A DNA stretch of 58,007 nt, taken from positions 1 to 58,007 of the forward strand of contig JAQWBI010000009.1 in NCBI GenBank assembly GCA_028706475.1. Reading direction: 5' to 3'. The stretch is from Candidatus Cloacimonadota bacterium (lineage in GTDB: Bacteria > Cloacimonadota > Cloacimonadia > Cloacimonadales > Cloacimonadaceae). Numbering within the stretch: position 1 is the stretch's first letter; each line of letters starts with the position of its first letter. Below are positions 27,301-35,303 of this stretch, in pieces. The notes beneath the pieces were generated by a model. The model made no database searches and was not told the DNA's origin. It worked only from the letters and a program-made list of their open reading frames with translations. The position numbers and the translations under genes were made by a program.

Positions 27301-27658
27301 TGGCGATTAGCGAGACATAGGTTTGGATGTCCACATGATCCGGGCATGCCACCTTGCAGGGCGCTTCACAATCCGCATAGTGATCGCTGATCAGGAGTTC
27401 CAGCGCCATTTTCCGAGCCGCATGGATCTCTTCGCTGTCAGTCGTGATCTGCATTCCGGGGCTGATAGCCGTTCCGCAGGAGGTTACAAATCCCCGCTTG
27501 CCTTCCACTTTCACCGCACACACCCAGCAAGAGCCGTAGGGTTTCAATTCTTCGTCATTACACAGCGTGGGTATGTGGATGCCCTGACTTTTTGCCAGTT
27601 CCAGAATAGTGATGCCTTCGGGGGCTTCGATGCTTTTTCCGTTCAATATTACTTGCAT
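24380..27658 (-). CDS. Multidomain NuoG/GltD-like FeS flavoprotein fused to a degenerate molybdopterin domain
   Basis: This 1092-residue subunit has, in order, a [2Fe-2S] domain (Cys33, 44, 47, 61) and a GltD-type FeS region (Cys97, 101, 105, 144, 148, 152). Then come FAD (IGGGPSG, 196-202) and NAD(P)H (IVGGGNTA, 325-332) domains, ferredoxin clusters at 573-590, 623-633 and 666-676, and the MopB-type cluster CALCGVGC (702-709) with Cys737. From ~755 a molybdopterin-oxidoreductase-like domain follows, but I find no Cys/Sec-containing active-site motif. The H-cluster motifs of HydA are absent. It is encoded 6 nt after the HydB-like gene, so it likely takes the HydA position of a trimeric NAD-dependent complex. 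It may bifurcate or confurcate electrons between NADH, ferredoxin and a third carrier such as NADP; the acceptor is unknown. Confidence 0.75.
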   Translation of the reverse strand: MQVILNGKSIEAPEGITILELAKSQGIHIPTLCNDEELKPYGSCWVCAVKVEGKRGFVTSCGTAISPGMQITTDSEEIHAARKMALELLISDHYADCEAPCKVACPDHVDIQTYVSLIANGKYHEAVKVIKDTLPMPLSIGRVCPAFCEAECRRQIVDEPIAIRQLKRFAADEDLKDYWQYVPERKSDNGKRVAIIGGGPSGLTCGYYLSFEGFTVDLYEAEDACGGWLRFGIPEYRLPKKVLDEEIAMMCSGGMKIHYSKALGKELDLQSLSRDYDAVYLAVGAQNAVAMPVPGSDLHGCYLGVDFLKAHAKGNTYAIGKKVAIVGGGNTAIDCARTSIRLGCDVTVIYRRSKEEMPAEPFEIEAAKHEGVHFHFLCNPVEYLGENGTLKKVKIEKMRLGEPDKSGRRRPEPTGEYFTEVYDSIIAAISQVPDVSPFTMPENEVEGKKFPISRWQTAIVDDHTMYSGVANIFAGGDFQRGAATAIEAIADGRIAAEAISEYLLKGELPKARFVFDSKKAKRVQDVSYKEYEGFKKKIREKMPEIPLELAQSTFNEVETGFSETQARAEAARCIECGCQVNTQCSLRKYCSEYEIDPDRFMGGISRHPIDYSHPYIIRDANKCINCARCMRTCSDIQGASVLGFIYRGFTVVMAPEFGESLTQTNCMSCGKCIEVCPVGALVERNLHYKMNPAPKDKIRQNCALCGVGCDISVEIQAREVARITTPDEAGFNGKNLCFKGRFGWQAIQNKLQNPLMLKNGEYSQISWGEALDLMQSALKVSRSSSVEISPHISLEEMLVASRIANALNCELSADASYRAFSDRYLDISPKVNPLERLADFNEYVLVGSLNRTLLSMLRLQQMKGEKLILVAMPKDDAFTKFADESYPDLSKLEAKAGRLFIYNQNRIPEGLAGELWNLAGQKNVMHTTDYMNHSGFVALNPRPISEGSLDFSISFGSASSADAKFKVCVTSYKAEACDCQLILPEPSYLELEAHAIGDGGKLTLFQNPLRSSLFGELSRLFYSTGLISPATADIPYWNNLAEELIKELQGYTPHSFSGVDKADLNEVAVSANSPLELEISRLYEMRKNPVSF

Positions 27659-27664
27659 GCTATA

Positions 27665-29431
27665 TTATCCTTTCCTGATCGCGTTGAATTTGCACACTGT
27701 GTAGCATGTCCCACAGTGTATGCATTTTTCTTGATCGATTATATGTGGTTGTTTGATGGATCCTGAAATGCAGGAGACCGGGCATTTCCGCGCGCAAGCC
27801 GTGCAGCCGATGCATTTGTCTGCGATCACTTCATAACGGATCAGAGCAGTGCAGACTCCGGCTGGGCAGCGTTTCTCCTCTATATGCGCCAGGTATTCGT
27901 CCATAAAATAGCGCAACGTGGTCAGCACCGGATTGGGAGCCGTTTTTCCCAAGCCGCATAGGGATGCTTTGCAGATATTGGAAGACAGCTCTTCCAAACG
28001 CTGAATGTCTTCCGGAACACCTTTTCCTTCGGTGATGCGAGTTAATATCTCCAGCATGCGTTTGGTCCCGATACGGCAGAAAGTGCATTTTCCGCATGAT
28101 TCGTTTTGGGTAAAATTCAAGAAAAAGCGCGCTACATCCACCATACAGGTACCTTCGTCCATCACCACCATTCCCCCGGAGCCCATAATTGCACCAGTGG
28201 CATCGATGGAATCATAATCCACAGTGGTATCCAGCAATGACGCCGGGATGCATCCACCGGAGGGACCGCCTATCTGTACTGCTTTAAAGGGCTTTTCGGT
28301 CTTCATGCCTCCGCCAACTTTATAGATGATGTCCCGAAGCGTGATGCCCATCGGGACTTCGATCAGACCGCTGCCGGCGATCTTGCCTGCCAGGGCAAAT
28401 ACCTTGGTTCCGGGCGATTTGTCGGTACCAATCTTGTGAAACTCGCTTGCACCGTGATTGATGATCCAAGAGATGTTTGCCCAGGTTTCCACATTGTTGA
28501 TATTAGTGGGACATCCCCACAAACCGCTGGCAGCTGGATACGGAGGGCGAAGGGTGGGCATGCCGCGTTTGCCTTCGATGGAATGCATCAAAGCTGTCTC
28601 TTCTCCGCACACAAAAGCTCCTGCCCCTTCTTTGATATGTAAAGTGAAATTGAAGCCGGTTCCCAGTATGTTTTGTCCCAAAAAACCATGCTCTTCAGCG
28701 GCAGCGATGGCCAGTTTCAGATGATGGATCGCCTTGGGATATTCGGCGCGGCAATATACATAGCCTTCATCTGCACCAATAGCATAAGCACCGATGATCA
28801 TGCCCTCGATCACATTGTGCGGATCACCTTCCAAAGTGCTGCGATCCATAAATGCTCCGGGATCGCCTTCATCGGCATTGCAGACCACATATTTCTTTGT
28901 GCCTTTGGAATCACGGGCAAGGCTCCATTTCTTGCCGGTGGAAAATCCTGCCCCTCCGCGACCGCGCAGACCGGAATCCGTTACTTCGTTCAGGATATCT
29001 TCCGGTTTCATTGCTAGAGCCTTTTTCAAAGCGGAGTATCCGTCTTTCGCGATATAGTCTTCAATCGATTTGGGATCTATTACACCGCAATTGCGCAGTA
29101 CAATCCTGGTCTGTCCTTGCAGCAAGCTATTGCAACTGCCTGGATGAGTGTCTGCCAGTATGATGTTGGCTTTCGGAAGCTCACCCCTGCGATATTCTTC
29201 GATAATGTCTATAATCCTGGCGGGATCTACTTTACCCAGGCTCAGTCTGCCCGCAGTGCCGCCATCAAGTTCCACAATCGGTTCTTCAAAACACATGCCG
29301 ATGCATGCGGTTTGTTTTAGCTCCAATCCACCCTGGCGGTCATTGTATTCTTTTATTGTGTTGTACACTTCCAAGGCCCCGGCTGCTACTCCGCAACTAG
29401 CCAGGCCTACTTTCACTGTGATCGGTTTCAT
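27665..29431 (-). CDS. hydB: HydB/NuoF-like NADH-binding FMN-FeS subunit
   Basis: The 588-residue product is the HydB/HndC form of NuoF. It has an N-terminal thioredoxin-like [2Fe-2S] domain (ACIGMC), then an FMN/NADH core (GRGGAGFSTGKKW, CNADEGDPGAFMDR). Next is the N3-type cluster (ESCGKCTFCRIGT). A C-terminal ferredoxin domain has CIGCTACARKCP and CIHCGTCYTVCK. These extra N- and C-terminal clusters separate it from complex I NuoF. It would oxidise or reduce NAD in the cytoplasmic complex. It overlaps the upstream HydC-like gene by 4 nt (ATGA). Confidence 0.9.
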   Translation of the reverse strand: MKPITVKVGLASCGVAAGALEVYNTIKEYNDRQGGLELKQTACIGMCFEEPIVELDGGTAGRLSLGKVDPARIIDIIEEYRRGELPKANIILADTHPGSCNSLLQGQTRIVLRNCGVIDPKSIEDYIAKDGYSALKKALAMKPEDILNEVTDSGLRGRGGAGFSTGKKWSLARDSKGTKKYVVCNADEGDPGAFMDRSTLEGDPHNVIEGMIIGAYAIGADEGYVYCRAEYPKAIHHLKLAIAAAEEHGFLGQNILGTGFNFTLHIKEGAGAFVCGEETALMHSIEGKRGMPTLRPPYPAASGLWGCPTNINNVETWANISWIINHGASEFHKIGTDKSPGTKVFALAGKIAGSGLIEVPMGITLRDIIYKVGGGMKTEKPFKAVQIGGPSGGCIPASLLDTTVDYDSIDATGAIMGSGGMVVMDEGTCMVDVARFFLNFTQNESCGKCTFCRIGTKRMLEILTRITEGKGVPEDIQRLEELSSNICKASLCGLGKTAPNPVLTTLRYFMDEYLAHIEEKRCPAGVCTALIRYEVIADKCIGCTACARKCPVSCISGSIKQPHIIDQEKCIHCGTCYTVCKFNAIRKG

Positions 29432-29904
29432 TGCTCCTCCACGAAAGAGTAACGCTCCAAAATGGCCGGTATGGCTTCGGGACTCAATTTTCCATAGGTA
29501 GTGTCATCTATCATAATCACCGGAGCCAGGGAACAACAGCCCAGACACGCTACTTCTACCAAAGTAAAGTTCATGTCACTGGTGGTATCTGCGCCTTCTT
29601 CCAGTTTCAAAGCGGAAATCAGCGCATCTTTGATGCTGTCAGCATCTGAAACATGGCAGGCTGTGCCTTTACAGACCCTGATGATGTGCTTTCCCTGAGG
29701 CTTCAGTTTGAATATCGAGTAAAAGGTGGCTACTCCGTAGATATCTGCAGCGGGTATACCCATTTCCCGGGCGAGGTAACGCATAACATCTTTGGAAAGA
29801 TAGCCGAACAGGTGCTGTGCTTCCTGCAGGAGAGGGATCAGGACTCCGGGTTTACCCCGGTATTTTTCGATCATTGCGTCCAGCTGTGTGAGGTCTTTAT
29901 CCAT
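29428..29904 (-). CDS. hydC: HydC/NuoE-like [2Fe-2S] subunit
   Basis: The 158-residue product is a NuoE-family subunit with a helical N-terminus (YGVATFYSIF) and a thioredoxin-like [2Fe-2S] domain with CKGTAC and CLGCC pairs. It is first in a three-gene minus-strand operon: hydC, hydB, then the GltD/NuoG fusion. AAGGAA lies upstream of ATG 29904. In bifurcating hydrogenases it pairs with HydB as the flavin-FeS core; that role is inferred here. Confidence 0.9.
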   Translation of the reverse strand: MDKDLTQLDAMIEKYRGKPGVLIPLLQEAQHLFGYLSKDVMRYLAREMGIPAADIYGVATFYSIFKLKPQGKHIIRVCKGTACHVSDADSIKDALISALKLEEGADTTSDMNFTLVEVACLGCCSLAPVIMIDDTTYGKLSPEAIPAILERYSFVEEQ

Positions 29905-30338
29905 CGCAATTCCTTTTGCTTAGCTTTTGTGGTAACTGCAAATCCTGCAAGAGGATAACTGCGCTTACCAATACGGCGATAAATCTGAGTAAGGGCAAAA
30001 CTGTCAAATAAAATATACAGTAACCAGCTTTTTGCCACTCCTGGACTGGTAATGAACACAATGGACAATTGATAATGGAAGCTTCCAGCAGCAGGAGATG
30101 ACTTGGGTAAAGATCGCTGTCGCAATACAGACGTGAAAATGTCCTGATGTGCAAAGCTACAATACAGATAGGATAGAAATTTGGCAATTAAAAATCATCG
30201 GTGTGGGGGATAAAGAGTTATATAGCATGCAGATCATGCAGATCGAACGGGTTTACACAGATTATTCTGTTTGAAGAATGTGAAATTCTCGCTACGCACA
30301 GCTCCAACTGCAGCACCAGTGTGAATTCTGTAGTGCCG
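29905..30338. other. Intergenic region between divergent units, no gene seen
   Basis: Apart from the possible hydC promoter, I see no conserved coding signal, RNA gene or strong hairpin in these 434 bp. A palindromic repeat copy follows at 30339 and leads directly to the ribosome site of the ABC ATPase gene. Confidence 0.5.
29979..30007 (-). promoter_or_regulatory. Possible promoter of the hydC operon
   Basis: On the minus strand TTGACA (30007-30002), 17 bp and ATTTAT (29984-29979) precede hydC by about 75 bp. The -35 is perfect and the -10 poor. Confidence 0.35.
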
Positions 30339-30401
30339 AAATAGATATAGTCCCGTTATCATCTAGTCGTCACTCGATGATAACGGCTTTATATCTGCTT
30401 C
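30339..30401 (+). repeat. 64-bp imperfect palindromic repeat, copy B (divergent)
   Basis: Core CCGTTATCATC pairs with GATGATAACGG across a TAGTCGTCACTC-like loop. The outer arm GATATA...TATATCTGCTTC follows the family pattern. It ends 19 bp before the GGGGGAGA ribosome site of the gene at 30435, so it would lie in that gene's leader. Confidence 0.65.
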
Positions 30402-30434
30402 ATATCTATTTCAGCAAAAGGGGGAGATAGCACA

Positions 30435-31223
30435 ATGAGGGAAATACTGTTAACCCCGATGTCAGAATTCCGGAGGAATTATATTGACACTTTTGGCATA
30501 TTGCTTGTTTTGGCATATATAGGTGGAAATATTAGTCTTATGGAAATCATCAGAACCATCTCTATGGTCAAGGATTATGACCTTGGAAAAGTAAAAGTAA
30601 GAGCATTGAACGGGATTGACGTCAGCATCTCTTCCGGGGAGTTTGTCGCCATAATGGGGCCTTCAGGATCAGGTAAAAGCACATTGATGCACATTATCGG
30701 CTGTTTGGACAGACCCAGTGCGGGAGAGTATTATCTGGATTCGGATCTTGTGAGTAAACTCCCTAAAAAGGCTCTGGCGGGCATCCGTAATCGCAAGATA
30801 GGTTTTGTGTTTCAGTCTTTTAACCTCTTGCCTCACCTGAGTATCCTGAAGAATGTAGAATTGCCCTTGATGTATTCTGGAGTCTCAGCGCGAAAGCGTC
30901 GTGCGAAAGCCTTGGAAATATTGGATGGTGTAGGACTCTCTGATCGTCTGAAACATAAACCCAATGAGCTTTCTGGGGGGCAGCGGCAGCGCGTGGCGAT
31001 CGCCCGCGCTATTGTGAACGATCCCTCAATTCTCCTGGCAGACGAACCTACCGGAAACCTGGATTCTCAGGCTGGTGGAGATATCCTGGAAATCTTTGCA
31101 AATCTGCACAGGGCCGGCAATACGGTGATCATGGTTACCCACGATCCAACTGTGGCAAGCCGGGCAGACCGTATTATAAAAATCAAGGACGGACTGGTGG
31201 ATAATGGCGATCTCGCTGAGTGA
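30435..31223 (+). CDS. ABC transporter ATP-binding protein, MacB/LolD type
   Basis: ATPase of an MacB/LolD-like exporter. Walker [11 protein letters not shown]-loop [11 protein letters not shown], signature [14 protein letters not shown], Walker [13 protein letters not shown] and a switch His (VTHDP) are intact. From ATG 30435 (GGGGGAGA 7 nt upstream) the protein has 262 residues. The first 35, with a hydrophobic stretch, are not typical; family members usually begin like [13 protein letters not shown], so ATG 30540 is a serious alternative though its ribosome site is distant. It overlaps the permease gene by 20 nt. Confidence 0.88.
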   Translation: MREILLTPMSEFRRNYIDTFGILLVLAYIGGNISLMEIIRTISMVKDYDLGKVKVRALNGIDVSISSGEFVAIMGPSGSGKSTLMHIIGCLDRPSAGEYYLDSDLVSKLPKKALAGIRNRKIGFVFQSFNLLPHLSILKNVELPLMYSGVSARKRRAKALEILDGVGLSDRLKHKPNELSGGQRQRVAIARAIVNDPSILLADEPTGNLDSQAGGDILEIFANLHRAGNTVIMVTHDPTVASRADRIIKIKDGLVDNGDLAE

Positions 31224-32436
31224 ATCACTGCACATCGGAATCTCCGATATCATGACGCGTAAAGTGCGCAGCTTGGTGACCATTCTGGGCATAGTGCTGG
31301 GTGTGATGTGCATCATGGTGGTCTTGGCGATCTTAAGCGGGATGAACGCCACAACGCTCAGTTGGATGGAGGAAAGCGGAGGTATAAACAAGATTGAGGT
31401 GGGCAGGAATTGGGATTATGACTTCAGCAAAGGGGGATATGCCTCTCTGGATATCTATGAGGTGAACCGCATCCGGGAATTGATTCCCGAAGCTAAAGCG
31501 ATGAATCCCACGATAAATCTTTGGGACTCTCAATTGAGTTTCAAGGGCACTACATACGACGGCCCCTGCCTGGGTGTGATGCCGGATTTTCAGATAGCGG
31601 AAAACTGGTATATAGATAAAGGAAGATTCATCAATAATCTGGATGTGCGAGAAAGCAGTAATGCAATCGTGCTGGGTTCCTCCGTAGCGCGTGATCTCTT
31701 TGCCGGTAAAGATCCTCTGGGGCAAAATGTTAGCGTGAATGGAGTGGTGTTTCGGGTGATCGGCATCATGACTGAGAAAGTGTGGATGAACGAATCTGGC
31801 GGTATGTGGAGCGGCAACGTGATGGAATACCTGAATCAGCGCAGTTTCATTCCGATATCGGTGGCAATGAATAAGTTTGGCGGCGATAATAAAGTGGACC
31901 AGATTCAGGTAATAGCACACAATCCCGAGCAAGCATTGGCCCTTCAACAAAAGCTGAAAGGCATATTACTCAATATCAAGCGTGGGAAAGAGGTGTTTCA
32001 TGTCTCATCGGCAAAGGAAGATATGATGCAGATGGAGCAGAACGCAAAAATCTTCAGCATGATCTTTGTGCTGATCGGTGTGATCTCCCTGTTGGTCGGC
32101 GGAATCGTGATTATGAACATAATGCTGGCCTCCATCAAGGAACGCACGCGGGAGATTGGGGTCAGGATCGCCGTAGGAGCGCGCAGATTCGACATCTTCA
32201 TCCAGTTTCTGGTACAAACTGTATTGGTAACCGGTATGGGAGGTCTATTGGGAATAATCTTGGGATACTCCATTCTGGATATGGTAGGCAAGTTTTTACA
32301 GATGCCCTTGATAGCAAATCCCTCGATGATAATGACATCATTGTTGGTCTCGGTGGGAGTGGGGCTGGTGTTTGGAATTGCCCCTGCCATCAAAGCAGGA
32401 AATCTGGATCCTGTTGTAGCCTTGAGGGAGGAATGA
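31204..32436 (+). CDS. ABC transporter permease, MacB/FtsX family
   Basis: The 410-residue product has an N-terminal transmembrane helix (~20-45) and a large periplasmic MacB-type domain (~50-275). Three C-terminal helices follow in the FtsX domain, including ASIKERTREIGVRIAVGARR, the coupling-helix signature. With the ATPase it forms a tripartite-type exporter module or a lipoprotein releaser. No MacA-like adaptor is next to it, so the substrate is not indicated. YihY-like gene follows after 1 nt. Confidence 0.9.
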   Translation: MAISLSESLHIGISDIMTRKVRSLVTILGIVLGVMCIMVVLAILSGMNATTLSWMEESGGINKIEVGRNWDYDFSKGGYASLDIYEVNRIRELIPEAKAMNPTINLWDSQLSFKGTTYDGPCLGVMPDFQIAENWYIDKGRFINNLDVRESSNAIVLGSSVARDLFAGKDPLGQNVSVNGVVFRVIGIMTEKVWMNESGGMWSGNVMEYLNQRSFIPISVAMNKFGGDNKVDQIQVIAHNPEQALALQQKLKGILLNIKRGKEVFHVSSAKEDMMQMEQNAKIFSMIFVLIGVISLLVGGIVIMNIMLASIKERTREIGVRIAVGARRFDIFIQFLVQTVLVTGMGGLLGIILGYSILDMVGKFLQMPLIANPSMIMTSLLVSVGVGLVFGIAPAIKAGNLDPVVALREE

Positions 32437-32437
32437 T

Positions 32438-33514
32438 ATGGGAAAGAAGAAACGAAGCGGAAAGTCATTTGTGTACAATATCTTAAGTGCAATCTGGCGT
32501 AAGCTCGTAGTTAGTTTGTACCGCATCTGGCTGAATATCAGCAATCCCATCCGGCGCAAGAAGTTGTGGAAGAAATCCAGCAGCTTCGTCTCCCTGGTGA
32601 TAAACTGCAGCATCAAGAAACGGATCCCGCGGGAAGCTGGTAGCCTGGCCTATGTAACGATTTTGGGATTCATTCCCTTTATTACCTTTATCGTGATGAT
32701 TGCTCCTGATCTGCCCTTTCTGAACCTGAAAGACAAGATTGCAGACGTGGTGGCAAAGAACTTCATTCCAGGCTCGGCAGAAGCGGTGATGGATATGATC
32801 AATGAGATGATCGCTCGGAGGATGGGGCTAAACATCATGGTCTTTGCCATCCTGCTGATATCCTCGTATCTGCTGTTCAATAATATTCGAGCCACTTTCG
32901 ACAGCATCCTCAGCACTCATGCGCGGGAGAATCCCGATATTCTGGCTCAGTTTGTGAAGTTCTTTGGCACGCTTGTCTTTGGTTTCATTATCTTGGTACT
33001 GCTGTTTTCCAGCTCCTCTTTACCTATCATTTCGCGTTTGGTAAAGCTGAAGATATTCACCTGGCTGATGTTTATCCTGCCTTTTGTAACTCAGTTTATG
33101 GCGCTATATTTCCTCTATAAGCTCCTGCCCACTGCACGTATCAAACAGCGAAGCCTGATCGTGGGGACATTCTGGACTACCGTTATTTGGTCCCTGATCA
33201 AGACGTTTTTTGATTATTATATCTATAATATCACCAGTTATCAAGCCGTTTATGGCGTGCTGGCAGCTTTACCGATCTTCCTTTTCTGGATCTATGTAAA
33301 CTGGCTAATCATTCTGGGGGGCATAGTCTTGGTGAGTGTTATCGATAAAGATGTGCGTGAAGAGGTGATTCAGAAAAAACCGGAACAAGTGGTAAAGGTA
33401 ACCTTGGAGATGTACAGCGACAGTAAACTGAACAATCGCTTGGAAACATATATAAACAAGAAAGATATAAAAGATTTAGTCGATCAATTCGACGAGGATG
33501 GAATTCATGAATAA
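32438..33514 (+). CDS. YihY/BrkB-family inner membrane protein
   Basis: The 358-residue product has about six membrane segments after an N-terminal basic region. It carries the family landmarks REAGSLAYVTILGFIPF and the later AVYGVLAALPIFLFWIYVNW. These proteins were once called RNase BN, which is wrong; their molecular role is uncertain. A soluble basic/acidic tail of ~50 residues ends the protein. It starts 1 nt after the permease and its end overlaps purH's ribosome site. Confidence 0.85.
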   Translation: MGKKKRSGKSFVYNILSAIWRKLVVSLYRIWLNISNPIRRKKLWKKSSSFVSLVINCSIKKRIPREAGSLAYVTILGFIPFITFIVMIAPDLPFLNLKDKIADVVAKNFIPGSAEAVMDMINEMIARRMGLNIMVFAILLISSYLLFNNIRATFDSILSTHARENPDILAQFVKFFGTLVFGFIILVLLFSSSSLPIISRLVKLKIFTWLMFILPFVTQFMALYFLYKLLPTARIKQRSLIVGTFWTTVIWSLIKTFFDYYIYNITSYQAVYGVLAALPIFLFWIYVNWLIILGGIVLVSVIDKDVREEVIQKKPEQVVKVTLEMYSDSKLNNRLETYINKKDIKDLVDQFDEDGIHE

Positions 33515-35054
33515 ATACGCACTTATCAGCGTATCAGATAAAACTGGAATTGAGATTCTGGCCATGGGACTGGAAAACTTGGGCTATACGATTCTCTCTA
33601 CCTCACGTACCGCCAAGCATCTAAGGCAGTTCTGCAATTCATTGGTGGAAGTGAGCGATTACACCGGCTTTCCGGAGATTCTGGACGGTAGAGTAAAGAC
33701 CCTGCATCCCAAGATTCACGGTGCGATCCTGGCGGATCGGAATAAAGAGAGCCATTTGCGCAGCCTGAAAGAACACGATATAGGACAGATCGATATTGTG
33801 GTAGTGAACCTCTATCCCTTTGCCGAAGTGAGGATGGAGGAGAACAGCAGTCACGAACAGATCATAGAAAACATCGATATCGGGGGGCCCAGCTTGATCA
33901 GGGCTGCCGCAAAGAATTACCGCAATGTAACCGTGCTCTGTGACTATCGTGACTATGAGCCGACTCTGGAGCATCTGAAGCAAGATAGCCAGATCCCGGA
34001 GTGCTGGAGCAGTTATTTAGCGCAAAAGGCCTTTGCTATGGTGAGCAATTACGATGCTGTGATCGCTGATTATCTGGAAGACTTCCGCAGCGAAACCGTT
34101 CCGGAAGAGAGCATGCCTCCATTTATCGACATCAGCGCAAACAAGCATCAATCCCTGCGTTACGGCGAGAACCCACATCAGAAGGCTGCATTCTACACCT
34201 GTCACCCTGATGGCTGGAATGTATTGCACGGCAAGGAACTATCTTTCAACAACATTATGGATATCGATGCTTCTCTGAAGGCGATACGCTTGTTCAAGGA
34301 TCCTACTGTAATCATCATCAAACACTGCAATCCTTGTGGCATAGGCAGTGGTAGCAATCTCTCCGAGGCATACCGGAACGCTTTTGCAACAGATACAGTA
34401 GCTCCCTATGGCGGCATTGTGGTGGTAAACAGGCGCTTGGATTTGGAAACCGCCGTGATGATAAACCGCATCTTCACCGAGATCATCATCGCACCTGGTT
34501 ATGAGAAGGGAGTGCTGGATGTCCTGATGAAAAAGAAGAGTCGCCGTTTGATCTCTTACGAGCCTTCTTTCTTGATCAAAGCCTCAAACCGGTATGAGAT
34601 CAAGACCATGCAGTGGGGTTATTTGGCCCAGGAGTGGGACTTGGTGGCGGAAGACATCGGATCCTGGAAGGTGGTGACTCAGCGACAGCCCTCTTCGGAA
34701 GAATTTGACGCCATGGTGTATGGCTGGAAGGCTGTAGCACTCTTGAAATCCAATGCCATAGCCCTGGCTTATCCCAATCAGATAGTAGGCTTTGGCATAG
34801 GACAGACCAGCCGCATAGACAGCACATCGATCGCGATATGGAAAGCTAATAAATTCAAACACGAACTCAGTAAAGCCGTATGCGCTTCAGATGGCTTTTT
34901 TCCCTATCGAGACAGCATCGATGAGCTGTATCAGGCGGGTGTGAAAGCGGTGATACAACCCGGTGGCTCCAAAGGTGATGAAGAATGCATTCAGGCCTGC
35001 GATGAGCTTGATATGACGATGGTATTTACCGGATATCGACACTTTAGACATTAA
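33507..35054 (+). CDS. purH: Bifunctional AICAR transformylase/IMP cyclohydrolase PurH
   Basis: Catalyses the last two steps of IMP synthesis. The N-terminal IMP cyclohydrolase domain begins ALISVSDKTGI. The transformylase domain has RYGENPHQKAAFY and the KHCNPCGIG motif with the catalytic Lys-His. The 515-residue length fits. I chose ATG 33507 with GAGG nine nt upstream over ATG 33498, which lies on that site. It overlaps the preceding gene by 8 nt. No other purine genes are in the window. Confidence 0.96.
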   Translation: MNKYALISVSDKTGIEILAMGLENLGYTILSTSRTAKHLRQFCNSLVEVSDYTGFPEILDGRVKTLHPKIHGAILADRNKESHLRSLKEHDIGQIDIVVVNLYPFAEVRMEENSSHEQIIENIDIGGPSLIRAAAKNYRNVTVLCDYRDYEPTLEHLKQDSQIPECWSSYLAQKAFAMVSNYDAVIADYLEDFRSETVPEESMPPFIDISANKHQSLRYGENPHQKAAFYTCHPDGWNVLHGKELSFNNIMDIDASLKAIRLFKDPTVIIIKHCNPCGIGSGSNLSEAYRNAFATDTVAPYGGIVVVNRRLDLETAVMINRIFTEIIIAPGYEKGVLDVLMKKKSRRLISYEPSFLIKASNRYEIKTMQWGYLAQEWDLVAEDIGSWKVVTQRQPSSEEFDAMVYGWKAVALLKSNAIALAYPNQIVGFGIGQTSRIDSTSIAIWKANKFKHELSKAVCASDGFFPYRDSIDELYQAGVKAVIQPGGSKGDEECIQACDELDMTMVFTGYRHFRH

Positions 35055-35102
35055 AATGTTTGACAGAATGGCGCTCGTGAAAAGATTGGCAAATGTGCTT
35101 GC

Positions 35103-35193
35103 GGAGATGTGTCCGAGTTGGCTGAAGGAGCACGATTGGAAATCGTGTAAACGTGTGAGCGTTTCTAGGGTTCGAATCCCTACATCTCCGCCA
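35103..35193 (+). tRNA. tRNA-Ser (anticodon GGA)
   Basis: Acceptor GGAGATG pairs with CATCTCC, the discriminator is G and CCA is encoded. The anticodon stem-loop CACGATTGGAAATCGTG gives GGA. The long variable arm (about 18 nt with an internal stem) marks a class II tRNA. The T-arm AGGGTTCGAATCCCT is perfect. It lies between purH and sppA. Confidence 0.97.
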
Positions 35194-35303
35194 CGACTTT
35201 TTTATTGTTCAGGGGAAGGCTTTTCACAAAACCCATCTTTAGTGCAGCTTGTAATAGAGCTGCATTCCCTTTTAACAAAACCATTTTTACGAAGGAGGCT
35301 CAG

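Noticed and set aside
24380-27658. [FeFe]-hydrogenase large subunit (HydA)
   Set aside because: Although the neighbours are HydB and HydC-like, the H-cluster motifs TSCCPxW and MPCxxKxxE are absent.
24380-27658. Selenocysteine-containing formate dehydrogenase
   Set aside because: No in-frame TGA or Cys at the expected Mo-ligand site was found; the C-terminal domain looks degenerate.
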